In this document: positions 13,156 through 24,889 of the stretch, in pieces | How positions within the stretch are numbered: the first letter of the stretch is position 1 | Layout: each line of letters begins with the position of its first letter | Source of the DNA: Calamus simplicifolius | Taxonomy: Eukaryota > Streptophyta > Magnoliopsida > Arecales > Arecaceae | NCBI GenBank assembly: GCA_900491605.1 | Contig: UESW01004373.1 | Span: forward strand, 694,342-758,341 | Length of the DNA stretch: 64,000 nucleotides | Direction of reading: 5' to 3' | The notes under the pieces: model-generated | Told to the model about the DNA's origin: nothing | The model's database searches: none | Seen by the model: the letters and a program-made list of their open reading frames with translations, nothing else | Translations under genes and position numbers: made by a program

Positions 13156-13499
13156 ATGTTGATTTTTATGTGTAGTTGGGCTTTATTTTTTTCTAGGTTG
13201 GCTTGTTTTTGGACCGGATATCACTCACGCTTCGATTGATTGCCAACTTGACTCTTTTGCCTTTTTCTTTTCTTTTATTTTCTCTTTTATTTTTTATTAT
13301 TTTTATAACTCTTCTCTTTTCTCAATCCTTTCAATTTTAATGTGTAGCCTTATGGTCCTTCTTACTATTTTAATAAGAAAATAAAAAAGAGGAAGAAATA
13401 AAAGCATGATCATTTTAAATCTCTTTAAATCTCAACTTTTCCCAGCTTTGGATTATTTAGCAACATGATATTTGTCATAGTTGGCATTCTAATTGCAAA

Positions 13500-14630
13500 A
13501 TGATAATGGGTATGAGAGGCATATGGTTGACTTGACTTTGAGGAGTTACATGTGTGCAATTTGAGATCTTATTGAACTACCTTGCAGGCATGGTATGGCT
13601 TCCATCATTAAGTATCTAAAGCAATTAGGGAAGAATGCTCACCCTTGCTATAGCGAAGAGGTTTACATGACTTATTACAAGGAGATCATTCATCTAATGC
13701 TAGGCCAAGATCAGTGGATTGAAACCAGACTACCTACTCCAATCCCTCCTTGTGTACTTAGAACCCTTGGTAAAGCAAAAAAAACTAAGAAAGAGAGACC
13801 TAGATGAACAAAAAATCCTTAAAAGATATCAAAAATGAACAAGTTTGTGAGGTATGGGAAATGTCATAAAAAAATGGCACATTCTAGACATTATGAAGCT
13901 AGTACGATTGAAAAATTAAATGGCTTGGTAAAGGACAATCATATTGCAAAAAGAGAAAGCAATAAATTATTAATACAAATACTAATAATTCATCTAAGAA
14001 ATGCAATCTATTTACTAATATGTTATTTATTTCGCAGACATAAAGTATAACCTCTTGGTCAACAAGTTCTTCAAATGTTGGAACACTTGGAACAATCTCA
14101 CCCTGATGTCTAGTATAGGATTATAAAGAGAAAGTCACTACAACTTTAAAGGTATAACTTAAGCTGAAATGAATTAAAAAGTAGAGTACCAGTGATGTTA
14201 TGAAATGCATGTATCTTATTCTAGTTATTTTGCATTGTAGCTTCCAAGGCCATTTCAAAGAGCAATATGGTTCACATCTTAGGGAAGTCATACAAAACGA
14301 ATATTTCAACATCATTTGAATACATCGATATATAATTTTCTTACGCACATAGTGTAAGTTTCTTGGGGCTATAGGTTGAAGTCAAAAAGGATTGGTGTTA
14401 TTGCAGGCGGGCTGCAATTGGAAGTTTGAGCAGATCTAGTGCTACTATAGGTGGGGCTGCAGTTGGGAGTTTGAAAGTTCTGGTCTTTCTACAGGTGGGG
14501 TTGCAGTTGGAAGTACTAGAGGAAGTTTTGGTGTTGTTGCAAGTGAGGCTGCTACTAGAGATATCAGGCATTCTTATTAAATTTAACTTACCATTAACCT
14601 CTATATTTGTGATATTAAAATATTAATTTC
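13500..14630 (+). pseudogene. MuDR/MULE transposase C-terminal remnant (SWIM finger, zinc knuckle, Gly-rich tail)
   Basis: The plus strand reads HMVDLTLRSYMCAI-stop-DLIELPCRHGMASI, which fits the SWIM zinc finger of MuDR transposases (CxC...CxH) with the usual Trp replaced by a stop. It continues into YYKEIIHLMLGQDQWIETRLP and PIPPCVLRTLGKAKKTKKERPR, the conserved C-terminal block after the finger. A stop at about 13804 is followed by YGKCHKKMAHSR, a knuckle-like segment. From 14400 a repetitive Gly/Ala segment (IGGAAVGS, repeated) looks like the low-complexity tail of these proteins; a similar piece recurs at 14780-14960. The catalytic DDE part is absent, so only the 3' end of a MULE remains. 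I found no terminal inverted repeats. Confidence 0.8.
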
Positions 14631-15788
14631 TATCATCTCATTCAAATCATTTATGGTAGTGTAATATAGCCCAAACCAAATCTAATGTGTGATTAGGCTC
14701 CTACAAAAGGAACCCGTGAACTGGTTTGAATTGACCAAATTACCTTACTCAAAAGTTTCAAATTTTGATGCTCTCTCAAATTTTGATGTCACTATAGGTA
14801 CAGCTGCACCTAGAAGGGGTGCTACTATATGTAGGGCTATAACTAGAAAACTTCACTGCTGATGGGGATGGAAGGGCTACTATAGGTGAAAGGGGGAGGG
14901 GGTTTGTTGGTGCAAGGGAGAGTGTTAATGCTAGTACTATTGCTAGAGGGAGGAGGAGAGGCTCATTTGGAGAGGGGGTAGATGATATCCTAGATATATG
15001 TAGAATATTTGTTTTGGTGTCTTAGACTTGGTGTTTTGTTTTTGTTTGATTATGACACTGTGTATTTGTTGACATATATGGAACTTATGTTTGTATCGAG
15101 ATAGTGGCATATTGAGATGGTAAATGGATTTCAAGTTGAATCAACTTGTTGGTTTCAATATTTTTCATTGTGTTTCACATATTCTAGCATGTGTTATTAT
15201 TTATCAATATGTTTTAGGATGTTTTATTATATTTGGTTAGGATGTTTAGTATGTTTTAGGATTTTAGGAGGTTTAAGTGTATTTGGTTAGGATGTTTCAA
15301 TATTATAGTATGTTCAAGAGATTTCAGTGTTTTAGGTCAGGATGTTTCAATATATTTTAAAACATTTCACTACATTGGGTCATTTCTGAAAGCTATAAGA
15401 TCTAAGCCTTAGTTGACCCTCTTCCTTCATCCTAGTCAATCTTTTCTCAAGAGTTGAGTTATAAACAAGGTAACTTAGCCCTAAAAGAAGTCATCAGCTC
15501 TATTAGGATTAAATAAAAGCACTGACTTAAGCTTAAGAAAAAAGTCTAATTTTGGACCTAAAATCAATTTTACTAGTTAGAGCAAAATTCTTCCAATCCT
15601 AGCCATATCAAACTTAAGGGGAAGAACTTCAAAAAGAACTTACAAATATATTTAACCAACCTTTCAAACCTTCTTCAAACCAACCAAATCAAATCTGATC
15701 AAACTAGAAGTCAAGAAGGAGAGTTTCTTCTCTGTATGTGAGAGAACTGATATGTAGAAAAGTATTGTTACCATAAGAAGACCGAACC
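14631..15788. other. Non-coding, MULE 3' debris and imperfect AT-rich tandem repeats
   Basis: 14780-14960 repeats the Gly-rich coding flavour of the preceding MULE tail. At about 15205-15370 several imperfect copies of 'ttaggatgttt(c)a(a)tat' and 'atttggttaggatgttt' are spaced roughly 50-60 bp apart. I recognise no gene. Confidence 0.5.
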
Positions 15789-16259
15789 TCTAATGCCCCA
15801 AACCCACCTACGATCCAATTAATTCTATTAGTGGGCCGAAACAACGTGACCCAAAAACTCGAGTCAAAGTTAATGGTAGCAAGTGGACTTGAGTTATAAG
15901 CACATAACATATTTCTTTCCCATCTAATGTGGAACCAAATTTTGGGTATTACAATCTTTCCACTTTATAATATGACATCCTTATCGCACATCACAAGCTA
16001 GCTAGAATCTAACATTGAGCCAGGTCATTGGTACTTAAGGGTGGCTCCATGCTATGATGGGACTCCACCACCATCCCATGAATAGCCCTTTCCTTATGCC
16101 CATCAACTTTCGCATACTCGAATCGATTTTGATATTATTTGTAATGCCCGAAGCCTACCTACTAGCCCAATATAGTTAATGGGTAACAAGTGGACTTGTG
16201 TTATAAGCACATAATACATCTCTTTTCTATCCAGTATGGACTAAATTTGGGGTATCACA
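15789..16259 (-). mobile_element. TRIM-like miniature LTR retrotransposon
   Basis: Two direct repeats bracket about 190 bp of non-coding DNA: 15789-15953 (165 bp) and 16140-16259 (120 bp, with an internal deletion). They share 'agcaagtggacttg' then '(t)gttataagcacataa'. The right copy starts TGTAATGCC and ends ATCACA; the left starts TCTAATGCC and ends ATTACA. On the minus strand the segment inside the right repeat reads AATAATATCAAAATC, a weak match to the tRNA-Met binding site TGGTATCAGAGC. The segment inside the left repeat reads AGTGGAAAGA, a short purine tract. Size and signals fit a TRIM. I saw no 5S rRNA-like sequence, so not Cassandra. No convincing TSD. Confidence 0.6.
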
Positions 16260-17023
16260 AAATCATTGAGAAACGATGCATCCAAACCTTAAATAAACTT
16301 GTTTGAAAATGATATCAAACCTTCATTCAAGTCGTTGGTGTAAAACCTTAGTAAATCTAACCTAATTATCTTGCGATTGTTAGCTTAATTCAAGAGCAAA
16401 TGTTTATGCTGTTTGATCACTCCTAGTTCTCCACCAGTCAAGAATGAAATGGAGGAGACTTAATGCTTAGGAATGATGACTCTTCAATATAAGTGCTCAG
16501 AAAAGGATAAGTATATCTACATCAAAATTTCATCCTCCAATTGTTGTTCATCCACTTATTAGATAACGCTTAAATTATGATTATAATATTGTTATTTATT
16601 GACCACTTGCCTTCTCTTGGACCTTAGATCACTAGTTACTATAAAAAAATGGATAATATACCTTTTTCACATTATCATCACTTGTCTTACTTTTAAAATT
16701 AAAATATATTATTATCTTATTATATTTATGAATAGAAGTATAATTGATATAATTAATTATTTTAAAATATAAATATGATAATGGTGATGTAGATTGTGAA
16801 ATGATGATGGAAATAGTAGAGGTCACAGCGTTGGTAGTGCAGTGGTGATGACAATGGTGAAAAGATATCAATGATATAGTGGTAACAATAATAATAGTAA
16901 TGATAGCATAAATGTAGCATGAATGCTAGTGATGGTTTTGATAATAGTAAGGGCTATGGCAACAATAGTGATGGTTGAGTTGAGGGGCACAATAGTAGTA
17001 GAAATGATAGTGGCCTTGAACAA
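16260..17023. other. Non-coding, GATG/ATAGTG-rich low-complexity DNA
   Basis: Up to about 16620 it is ordinary AT-rich sequence. From 16770 to 17020 it is rich in imperfect 'aatgatagtggt' units that give spurious His/Ser-rich ORFs on the minus strand. No gene recognised. Confidence 0.5.
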
Positions 17024-17742
17024 TTAGAGATGGCAATGGCCCGGGGATGGCCCGGGCTGGTCTATACCGATCTCCATCCCTGTTAGAAAAAGCGTCCCCG
17101 TTTTTCACCCCGTTAAGACGTTATAGTTAATGGGACGGGGACGGAGATACCCGATCGAACAAACGGGTACCCACTTGCCCATTTACATAAAAAAATAAAA
17201 TTATTTTATTAAATTTATAATTTATTAAAATTAAAAAAATATTTTTTTAGGATAAGATGAAGACTAATCAAGAATAATCAAATGATGATATTGATACATA
17301 TAAAAGATTTTTGATTTCTGGGATAAGGAAGAAGAGAACGAAAAGTGAGAAAGAAAACAACTAACAAGGAAAAAAATCAGAAAATAAAGATTTCAACAAT
17401 AACCGTAAAAAAAGAATACATTCAAATTTCAAAGCAAAAAATAAAGAGGTATCTTTCTTTAAAAATAAAGAAAAGAGATGAGCATACCAGAGAAAGAAAA
17501 GGTATTGAAGGGCATCGATAAGGCAGCAATTGAAGATAGACGATGGACTGATGGAGCTAGGTTCTCGTCTAGTTCAGAACTTCAGATCATAAAAAAAAAG
17601 AGCAAGAGATGGCTGCGTGAAAGAAGGAAGAGCAAGAGTCAGGATTATATATATTTTATTTATTTTAATTTTTAATTTTTAATATATTAATATATTTAAT
17701 TTAAATATATTATATTAAAGTTAACATGGATGGAGATGGGCC
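17024..17742. mobile_element. Possible hAT-like non-autonomous remnant cut by CACTA 1
   Basis: It begins TAGAGATGGCAATGGCCCGG, resembling the termini of a plant element class with G/C-rich ends (GGGATGGCAATGGG). It continues through 'cgtccccgtttttcaccccg' and an AT-rich interior, and reaches 'ggatggagatgggcc' exactly where CACTA 1 starts. The matching far terminus is not recognised to the right of CACTA 1, so class and extent are tentative. Confidence 0.35.
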
Positions 17743-18070
17743 CACTATAAGAAAAATTAATTTTAGCGATGCCAAAATGCATTGCTAATGCGTTGCTAAA
17801 TGCATTTAGTGACGCATTAGCGACGCAATTTGGGTGTCGCTGTGAACTTTATCGCAAACAGCAATCCATCACAATTGCGTCCCTAAATAGCGACGCCTAG
17901 CGATGCAAAAAAATGCGTCACTATTTTGTGACTAAACTAAAGTCGTCATAATTTAGCGATGCATTAGTGACTCCAATTGCGTCAAAATTGCGATGCATTT
18001 AGTTGCATCGCAATATTGTGACGCAAGTTATGCGTCGCATCGCAATTGTATCACAAAATTAATAATTTAA
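17743..18070. repeat. CACTA 1 left terminal and subterminal repeats
   Basis: The terminal repeat is followed by many direct and inverted copies of 'ttagcgatgc', 'gcgacgca' and 'gcgtcgctaa'. These are the probable transposase-binding motifs. The array fades into AT-rich sequence near 18060. Confidence 0.85.
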
Positions 18071-18281
18071 TTTTTTTTAAAATAATTATGATAAAAAACT
18101 TTATCGTAATAGCATCGCTAATCAATTTTTTAATTAAATTTAAAATGTTATAAATTAAAACTTTTAATACAATTTTATTGCATTTAAATATTGATCGAAA
18201 CATTATTACTAAATATCCAAAAATATTGATCGAAACATTCATTATAAAATTTTTAATAATATATAAAAATTTAATATATTA

Positions 18282-19743
18282 TTAATTTAAAATTTTATAT
18301 ACAAAATATAAGAAGTAAAGAAAAAATACATCAAGAATCCACACTATCACGATCACGGGAAGGCTGCGGAGGCTGGAATGAACCCTGCGACATGAGGCAA
18401 CCAAATCTGCATGACGCATCTGCTCTCTCATGTCTGCAAGCTCCTGCCGAACCTCTCCCATAATAGATTTTCGAATGTCGTCTAAATGCTCGATAGGAAT
18501 ATCGCCAGGATAGTGCAAACTGAAGCCTTGATGGAAAAAATATCTAGAAGCTTTAGTGCTCAGACCGTAGACCCTATGGTCTCGCGGCTGGGCAACAACA
18601 GCTTCCAAAAATACACGTCGACTCTCCTGTGGTGAGAGTTCAATGGGCGGCCCCCCATCAGTGGAGTTGACCTGCGATACTGGGACTGAAGCTCCTCGAC
18701 TCGTACCTTTGAATTATAGAATCAACGATAAATGAATCATTATATGAACCTGAATAAAATTTTAGAAATTAAATATATAATATAAGCTAATTTCTTACCG
18801 CAACCTCCTGTGATCGTACATCGACCCAGGAACCGTCCTTCCTGGTGTGTGTCACCCTGAATAGGAGAAACTCACCAGATCTCTACCCTCCTGCTCAGAC
18901 TATAAAAGCAAAAGAAATGATATAAATGTAAGTATTTACAAATAACTAAATTAGTAATTAAATTTTATATTTCTTACCATACGGCGTCTGTGCTCCTGAA
19001 TCGAAATGGATCTCGCAGTGTGGCAGGAAAGACCCGTGCCATGACCGCCCTTCTCAGATCGGCGGTTTGTGGTGGTTGATGCGGACCTCCTTTGCTAGGC
19101 CTCAACTGTCACACCTACTGCCAGTCGTGCCAAATACTCTTTGGCACATGCGCAGGACGCTCACCGATCTTCTCTAATGATGAAGCATGTCGGAGTATCG
19201 CGTGCCGCAAGAGCATTCCATGCTGCCCTAACGGCATCATGGATGGCAGGGTCCCACGTAAACTTTTTTTACATTGAAATAAATAGTTAGTGTAAGAATA
19301 TATTAAGATTAAAAAATTTTATATAGTGATAAATTATATTTAATAAGTTTACCTAAAACTATGAAAAATAAAACTCTCTCATGGCCGCAGATACATGATG
19401 CCAATCGTAGCCACTGGATCAGCACGCCTCTGGAATATGGAGCTGATCCGGCTCGATACAGTATGCTGCTCAATAAAGCTGTTAAAAAAATGCATGTTTA
19501 TAAGTAATTTACTTTAAAACATAAAATATATTTACAATTAGTATATACTTACAACCCATTAGCATCCAATCGAAGTACGGTGGCCGACGTAGGAAGAACT
19601 CTCAGAGGTCTGTGCCAATCGGCTATGAGACTCGAAGGCTGTAGACTAAACTTTTCATCTCCAGTGCTCATGATGTGATCTGATGCGGCAGGGCTACGTC
19701 CCTGCTTGCTCTGTCCGTCGGTAGATCTATCTCGGCCCGACAT
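18282..19743 (-). pseudogene. CACTA TnpA-like gene (Transposase_24, Ptta/En/Spm family), decayed
   Basis: The second CACTA gene, on the minus strand. The first exon (19743-19549, MSGRDRSTDGQSK...LRLDANG) ends at an exon/intron-like border. Around 19250-18980 I can follow WDPAIHDAVRAAWNALAARYSDMLH and, in another frame, MARVFPATLRDPFRFRS. At 18880-18800 EFLLFRVTHTRKDGSWVDVRSQEVA is the diagnostic segment of Transposase_24 proteins (THTKKDGTWVD-like). The last exon (18608-18282) has YFFHQGFSLHYPGDIP and a helical stretch (IMGEVRQELADMREQM). Introns are AT-rich. Frameshifts between the segments suggest it is dead. It lies downstream of the TnpD-like gene in the usual CACTA order. The family role is binding of subterminal repeats. 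Confidence 0.75.
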
Positions 19744-19879
19744 ACTGAAAATACTAAAGATTCATGCAATATAATTATGAATAATGATTGAATATGTAAA
19801 AATTTAACACTTATAAAAATAAATTAAAATTGAATAAACCTCTATGTTTAATCAATCATTTGTTTTGTCAAATGTTGGT

Positions 19880-22800
19880 TCAACATCGATGCAGTATCAG
19901 ATTGTGATTCAGTTCATTATCATCGGAAGGAAACCAAACATTTGCATCCTCAATTTCTTGGACATCACCATTTGGATCTCTAAATGATCTTTCAGGAGCC
20001 CTTGTGTCGTCCTCAATTGCATGCATTTCCATCTTATCTCTTGAAATGCAGGGCATTAGTTGATTGACTTAATGAACTCTCATCTAATATTGCTAAACGT
20101 GGGACGATTTTAGAAACAGCCCACCAATCTTGCTTGTCATTGTGCAAACTTGGATATCCGCAGTAAAACACTTGATGAGCTTGGGATGCAAGGATGAATG
20201 GTTCAAATTTCTGCAATCTTCGATGATGGTTGACTTCAACTAGATTATAGTCGTTATGAACCCTTTTACCCACAGGAACTGTCGGATCAAACCAATCGCA
20301 ATAAACAATTACGGTTTGTTTTATAGGCCAACCGGGATATTCAACTTCAACCACCTCTACTAACTTTCTGTAATAATCCTGCATATTTGCTCCAACACTT
20401 TCTCCTTTGATACACATACCCCAGTTCTGCGTGTCTCTTGAAGATGCTAGTCGTTCAATTTAAAATTTGTACCCATTAACAAAATAGCAATGGCGCTAGA
20501 CATTTAATGAAAATATATCAGTTATGAACCATGAACCGTTTACCTATAAATTAATAAGCTATTCACAACCAATTCAAAAAATAAAAGCCATTATTATCGG
20601 TTGTGAACCATTGATTGAGTGATACTACTCACATATTCATAAAACCCGTCAGCGATTTCTAACTTCTGCCCAATGGCAATTTGACTGATGTTGGGATTCA
20701 TCTGTCGTTGTCTATCACAATACATCCTTAAGGGATGATAACAATTAAAATTTATGTTAGCAATTTAATAGTGTGGTATATTATAATTTAAGTAGTGAAG
20801 TATATACTTACTCAATGTATGGATCGACTTCTCTATAGTTCATTAGGATGTAATAATGTGCTGTATTATACTCCACATCGCTCAAATCTCTTGACTTCTA
20901 CCTCCAAATGAACGACTGATGCATTTAAAAACTGATATTCTACCGTCATTAGGTTCTCCTTCGTCCACACAAACGTCATCGTTACGACCAAGATTTTGGC
21001 TCCTGTGTGGACGTGACCTCAAAGTAATAAGAGGCAAAAGCTGAAACTTCTTCAACCAAGTGTGCATTGCATATAGAACCTTCAACCCTTGCCTTATTAC
21101 GCACATTATGTTTTAACTTCTTAAGGTACCTATATGTAAAGGTAAAAAAAAAATAAACCAACTTTCTTGCAATGAAATAATATTTGAAATGTCAAGTATA
21201 TACTACTGATTATTAATATTTACCTCTCGAAAGGATACATCCAGCGATACTTCACGGGACCAGCTATACTCGCTTTGTATGGCAAGTAAACCAGTAAATG
21301 CTCCATTGAGTCAAAAAAATTTGAAGAAAATATTCGCTCCAGCTTGCATAAAATAATTGAATTTCCTTAAGCCTTGCCATGGATGCAGAAGTAATGACTG
21401 GCAGATAACTCCTTGAAAAACAAGCTGAGCTCCGTCAATGCCTTTCACATATGGTGCGGAAGCAACTCACGAAAAGCTATAGGCAATAACGTTGCATGAA
21501 AATATGGCAGTCATGACTCTTCATGCCAAACAACTTGAGCTTATGCATGTCCACACACCTACCGATATTTGAAGCATAACCATCTGGAAAATTTTAACCC
21601 TCTAATCCAGTTACATAAAACTTCTCGTGAATTTCTGTCAAGAGTGTAACAGGCTTTAGGATAGGTCCCATCAGCATTCCTCCTCAAATCACCTCTTCTG
21701 CAATACTGATTAAGTTCTTCTCTGACTTTGCAGTGTCTTTGGTTTTTCCGGGATGTTTAGCACCGTGTTAAATATGTTATCAAAGAAATTTTTCTCAATA
21801 TGCATAACATCCAAGTTGTGCCGGATGAGATTTATGCTCCAATACGGCAAATCCCAAAAAATACTCTCTTCTTTCAGTTATGTTCTTTACATATACGGCC
21901 ATTTATTCTATCTGCATCTGCTTCCCAAGCATACCTCAACCCCAAATGCTCTATAGTATCAAATATATCTGTGCCAGACCTAACCGGTTCGATGAATTTT
22001 GTGACTGCTTTGTTCTTCCGGAAGGCGATCAAGTTCCGCCTATAAGGATGATTTGGAGGCAAGAACTTTCTATGATTATCAAACCATGACTGCTTACCAC
22101 TCTTCTGCAATGTAAATGCATCGAATCATACATGCAATGAGGGGCATGCCAGACGCCAGTGCTCCAACCAGACAACATTGCATATGCCGGGAAGTCACTG
22201 ATTGTCCACATCAAAGCAGCTCTCATGATGAAATTTTGTTTCATAGAAATGTCGTAGGCTATGACTCCTGTTTCCCACAACATTTTCAATTCGGCCACCA
22301 ATGGTTGCAAGAAGACATCAATCTTTTCCTTTGGATTTGATGGTCTTGGAACCAAAACTATCAAAAACATTGTAGTATCTTTCATGTACTTCCATGGAGG
22401 AAGGTTATATACAGTCAGTATCACGGGCCAACATGAATACTATTGGCCCGCTTGACCAAATGGTTGGAAGCCATCGGTACAAAGACCTAATCTCACATTC
22501 CTTATATCTTCAGCGAAATCAGGATGATTTCATTGAAATGCTTCCAAGCTTTTGAATCTGATGGATGCCGCATTTCATCTTCTTTAGATTCATGTTCGGC
22601 ATGCCATCTCATATCAGCAGCTGTAGCCTCAGATCTGTATAATCTCTGCAGGCATGGAGTAAGAGGAAAGTAATGCATCCTCTTGTAAGGCACACTTTTC
22701 CTCCTACTTGTACTAGCTCCCCCTTCATCGTTGGTGTACCTGATTGCCCATAAATCTTACACCATCTCAGCTCTGAGTCTTCACCCCAATATATCATACA

Positions 22801-23502
22801 ATTGTTCAAGCAACAATCGATCTTATTAACTGGAGCCCAAGGCCACGCAACAACTTCTTCGTTGAGTAAAAACTGTCTGCTACAACATTATCATTGGCAA
22901 AACTTTCTTCATTAACCCAGCTACAGCATTGAACGCCTTTTCTGATAATCGATGTTCTGCCTTAATATTCAACAACCAAGCAGCCATAGACAACTGGGAA
23001 TGATCTCACAACCAGGATACAATTCTTGATTTGCAGCACGCAACATATCATAAAATTGTTGTGCATCTGGATTTGGTTCTTCCATAAATGTATTCTGATT
23101 GAATTCATTACCGATGCATTCATCACCATTTCTTCATATCTGTTTAAATTCACAAATGGTTCATCAACGGGAATTGAAACTTGTTGGCTTGTGTGATGCA
23201 CCCATTTCCTCTGTTTCACCATGACAGTACCAAACATAAAAGAACAAACCCTTTTTACACAAATGCACCTTCACAGTTTCAACATCTCTGTAGGCTTTAT
23301 TCTGACACATGTATAAGTTGCAAGGGCACCTAATCCTAGGCCCATCCATCCATTCAGGTTGGCTACATGCAAATGCAATAAATTCTTCCAATCCATTCAA
23401 AGCAAGCCATCTTTTATCCTTACATACATCCACGAGCGAGCCCCGCTCATTTTTGACCAACTTATACAATTTCTGGTAAACCATTAAAGAAAACCACAAC
23501 AT
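19880..23502 (-). pseudogene. CACTA TnpD-like transposase (Transpos_assoc, TNP2, DUF4218, DUF4216), decayed
   Basis: Minus-strand remains in the order of plant CACTA transposases. The N-terminal transposase-associated domain (23502-23164) has LEEFIAFAC, RIRCPCNLYMCQNK and VKVHLCKKGLFFYVWYCHGE. The TNP2 domain (about 22810-21750) has NNCMIYWGEDSEL, HYFPLTPCLQRLYRSEATA, RWHAEHESKEDEMRHPSDS, AWKHFNEI, LPPWKYMKDTTM, PSNPKEKIDVFLQPLVAEL and LPPNHPYRRN. DUF4218 (about 21300-20880) has GPVKYRWMYPFERYLKKLKH, then frame-shifted acidic text. DUF4216 (20417-20034) has GWPIKQTVIVYCDWFDP and HQVFYCGYPSLHNDKQDWW. An acidic tail continues to about 19880. At least ten frame changes and several in-frame stops, so no activity is expected. 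Introns such as 20640-20445 separate the last exons. Confidence 0.88.
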
Positions 23503-23834
23503 AAAACTATATTAGCATTAATAAATATATAACTAAATTATTTCTTTTACACATCTAAGGTAAATAATAACTATTTAAATAATTTATAACGATAAATTTT
23601 TTTTTTTAATGATTGCAACCAATTGATTAGGCTAGGCCCTGCTAAGATCCCTACCCTGCAAGGCCATGCCATGTGGAGTTGTGAGACTTCACAAGTATGT
23701 AAGTATCCTAAATTAATTCTACCTTCACTTCATATCTAAAAGGTAAGGCCCTATCCCATTCAAGATTACTTTCTGTGATATGTTATTCTGCTATTTATTA
23801 TCAACGTTTACATTAAAATTTTAGCAGCATTTTC

Positions 23835-23886
23835 CATATGTTCTCCTAAATGTGTGGCATATATGCCACACTAGGAGAACGTATGA
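23835..23886. repeat. Near-perfect palindrome 1
   Basis: GTTCTCCTA...TGTGGCATATATGCCACA...TAGGAGAAC folds into a hairpin of roughly 25 bp per arm with a few unpaired bases. Confidence 0.85.
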
Positions 23887-23970
23887 GAAATACAAAACAA
23901 TCTCAACCAACAATAACTAATAGCAGACTAACATATCATAAAAATAATCTCAAACTATCCATTAGGACAA

Positions 23971-24009
23971 TTTGAGAATTTGCAAGACTAAGTCTTGCAA
24001 ATTCTCAAA
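23971..24009. repeat. Perfect 18-bp inverted repeat with 3-bp loop
   Basis: TTTGAGAATTTGCAAGAC (23971-23988), loop TAA, then its exact reverse complement (23992-24009). Confidence 0.95.
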
Positions 24010-24167
24010 CGGGTCTGAAGGTTATAGTGCTGCGAGAAATAATATGCAATTCCAAAAACAATCAAACTTATGCTTGTGAAAAGTTTTCTTGACTATTATA
24101 CATATTTTGATTATAGTCTATAGTCACTAACTTCGTAAGATTATTATGTCCAAGATAATAACCTTAA

Positions 24168-24220
24168 TCCAATATTTATGCATAGTATTATCTAATAATA
24201 CTATGGTTTTAATATTGGAC
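24168..24220. repeat. Near-perfect palindrome 3
   Basis: CCAATATT...CATAGTATTAT, loop CTAA, ATAATACTATG...AATATTGG; about 20 paired bases per arm. Confidence 0.8.
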
Positions 24221-24889
24221 AGGCTGGACCGGATATTTTCATAACACATCAACCGTAGACATATGATATGCCATGGAACCCTTAAGTGTAATACTTCATA
24301 TGCTCACATCATACATCTATTAAAGACATACCTAATCTCATAACCAAAATAACATATCCCAATGTATCATGTTCTTGTAACTTAAATCAAAGTCAAGTCA
24401 AAACCATTTCATAACAAAAATAAGATGCAATAATATATGCAAGATGTTCACCAATAAACTATCATGCATAGTTTAACATGCTGAGAAATTAAATAATATA
24501 TAAAAATCACTAATTAATCATGGATTAATTAATTTACTATAAAAACACTAATTAATCATTTAGCAATTTATTTAATTAATTTACTATCAGAATCACTAAT
24601 TAGCTAATATTACAATGATGTTATATTGCAATCATTATTTATTAGAATTCCATAATTTATTATATTATATTATAATATTATAAACTAATATATTTTAATA
24701 TTATTATAATATGATATTTTTAATATAATAGTATATATTATAATATAATTATTACATAATTATATTATGTAATAATATTAACAATATCATATTATATTAT
24801 TAATAATTATATTATAATAAATTTATTATAGAATTATTATTTTATAATTATTTGTTATTAAAATGAAAATTTTTTTGGGCAATGGTTGG

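Larger units (their letters stand above)
23503..24889. promoter_or_regulatory. CACTA 1 5' AT-rich region with hairpin cluster
   Basis: No coding sequence. It lies upstream of the TnpD-like gene. Three strong inverted repeats follow one another (listed separately). From 24480 to 24850 it is extremely AT-rich with repeated 'actaattaatcat' units. It is probably the transposon's promoter/leader region, but no promoter element is diagnosable. Confidence 0.45.

Noticed and set aside
15789..16259. Cassandra-type TRIM with a 5S rRNA-like LTR
   Set aside because: No 5S rRNA internal promoter sequence is visible in either repeat.
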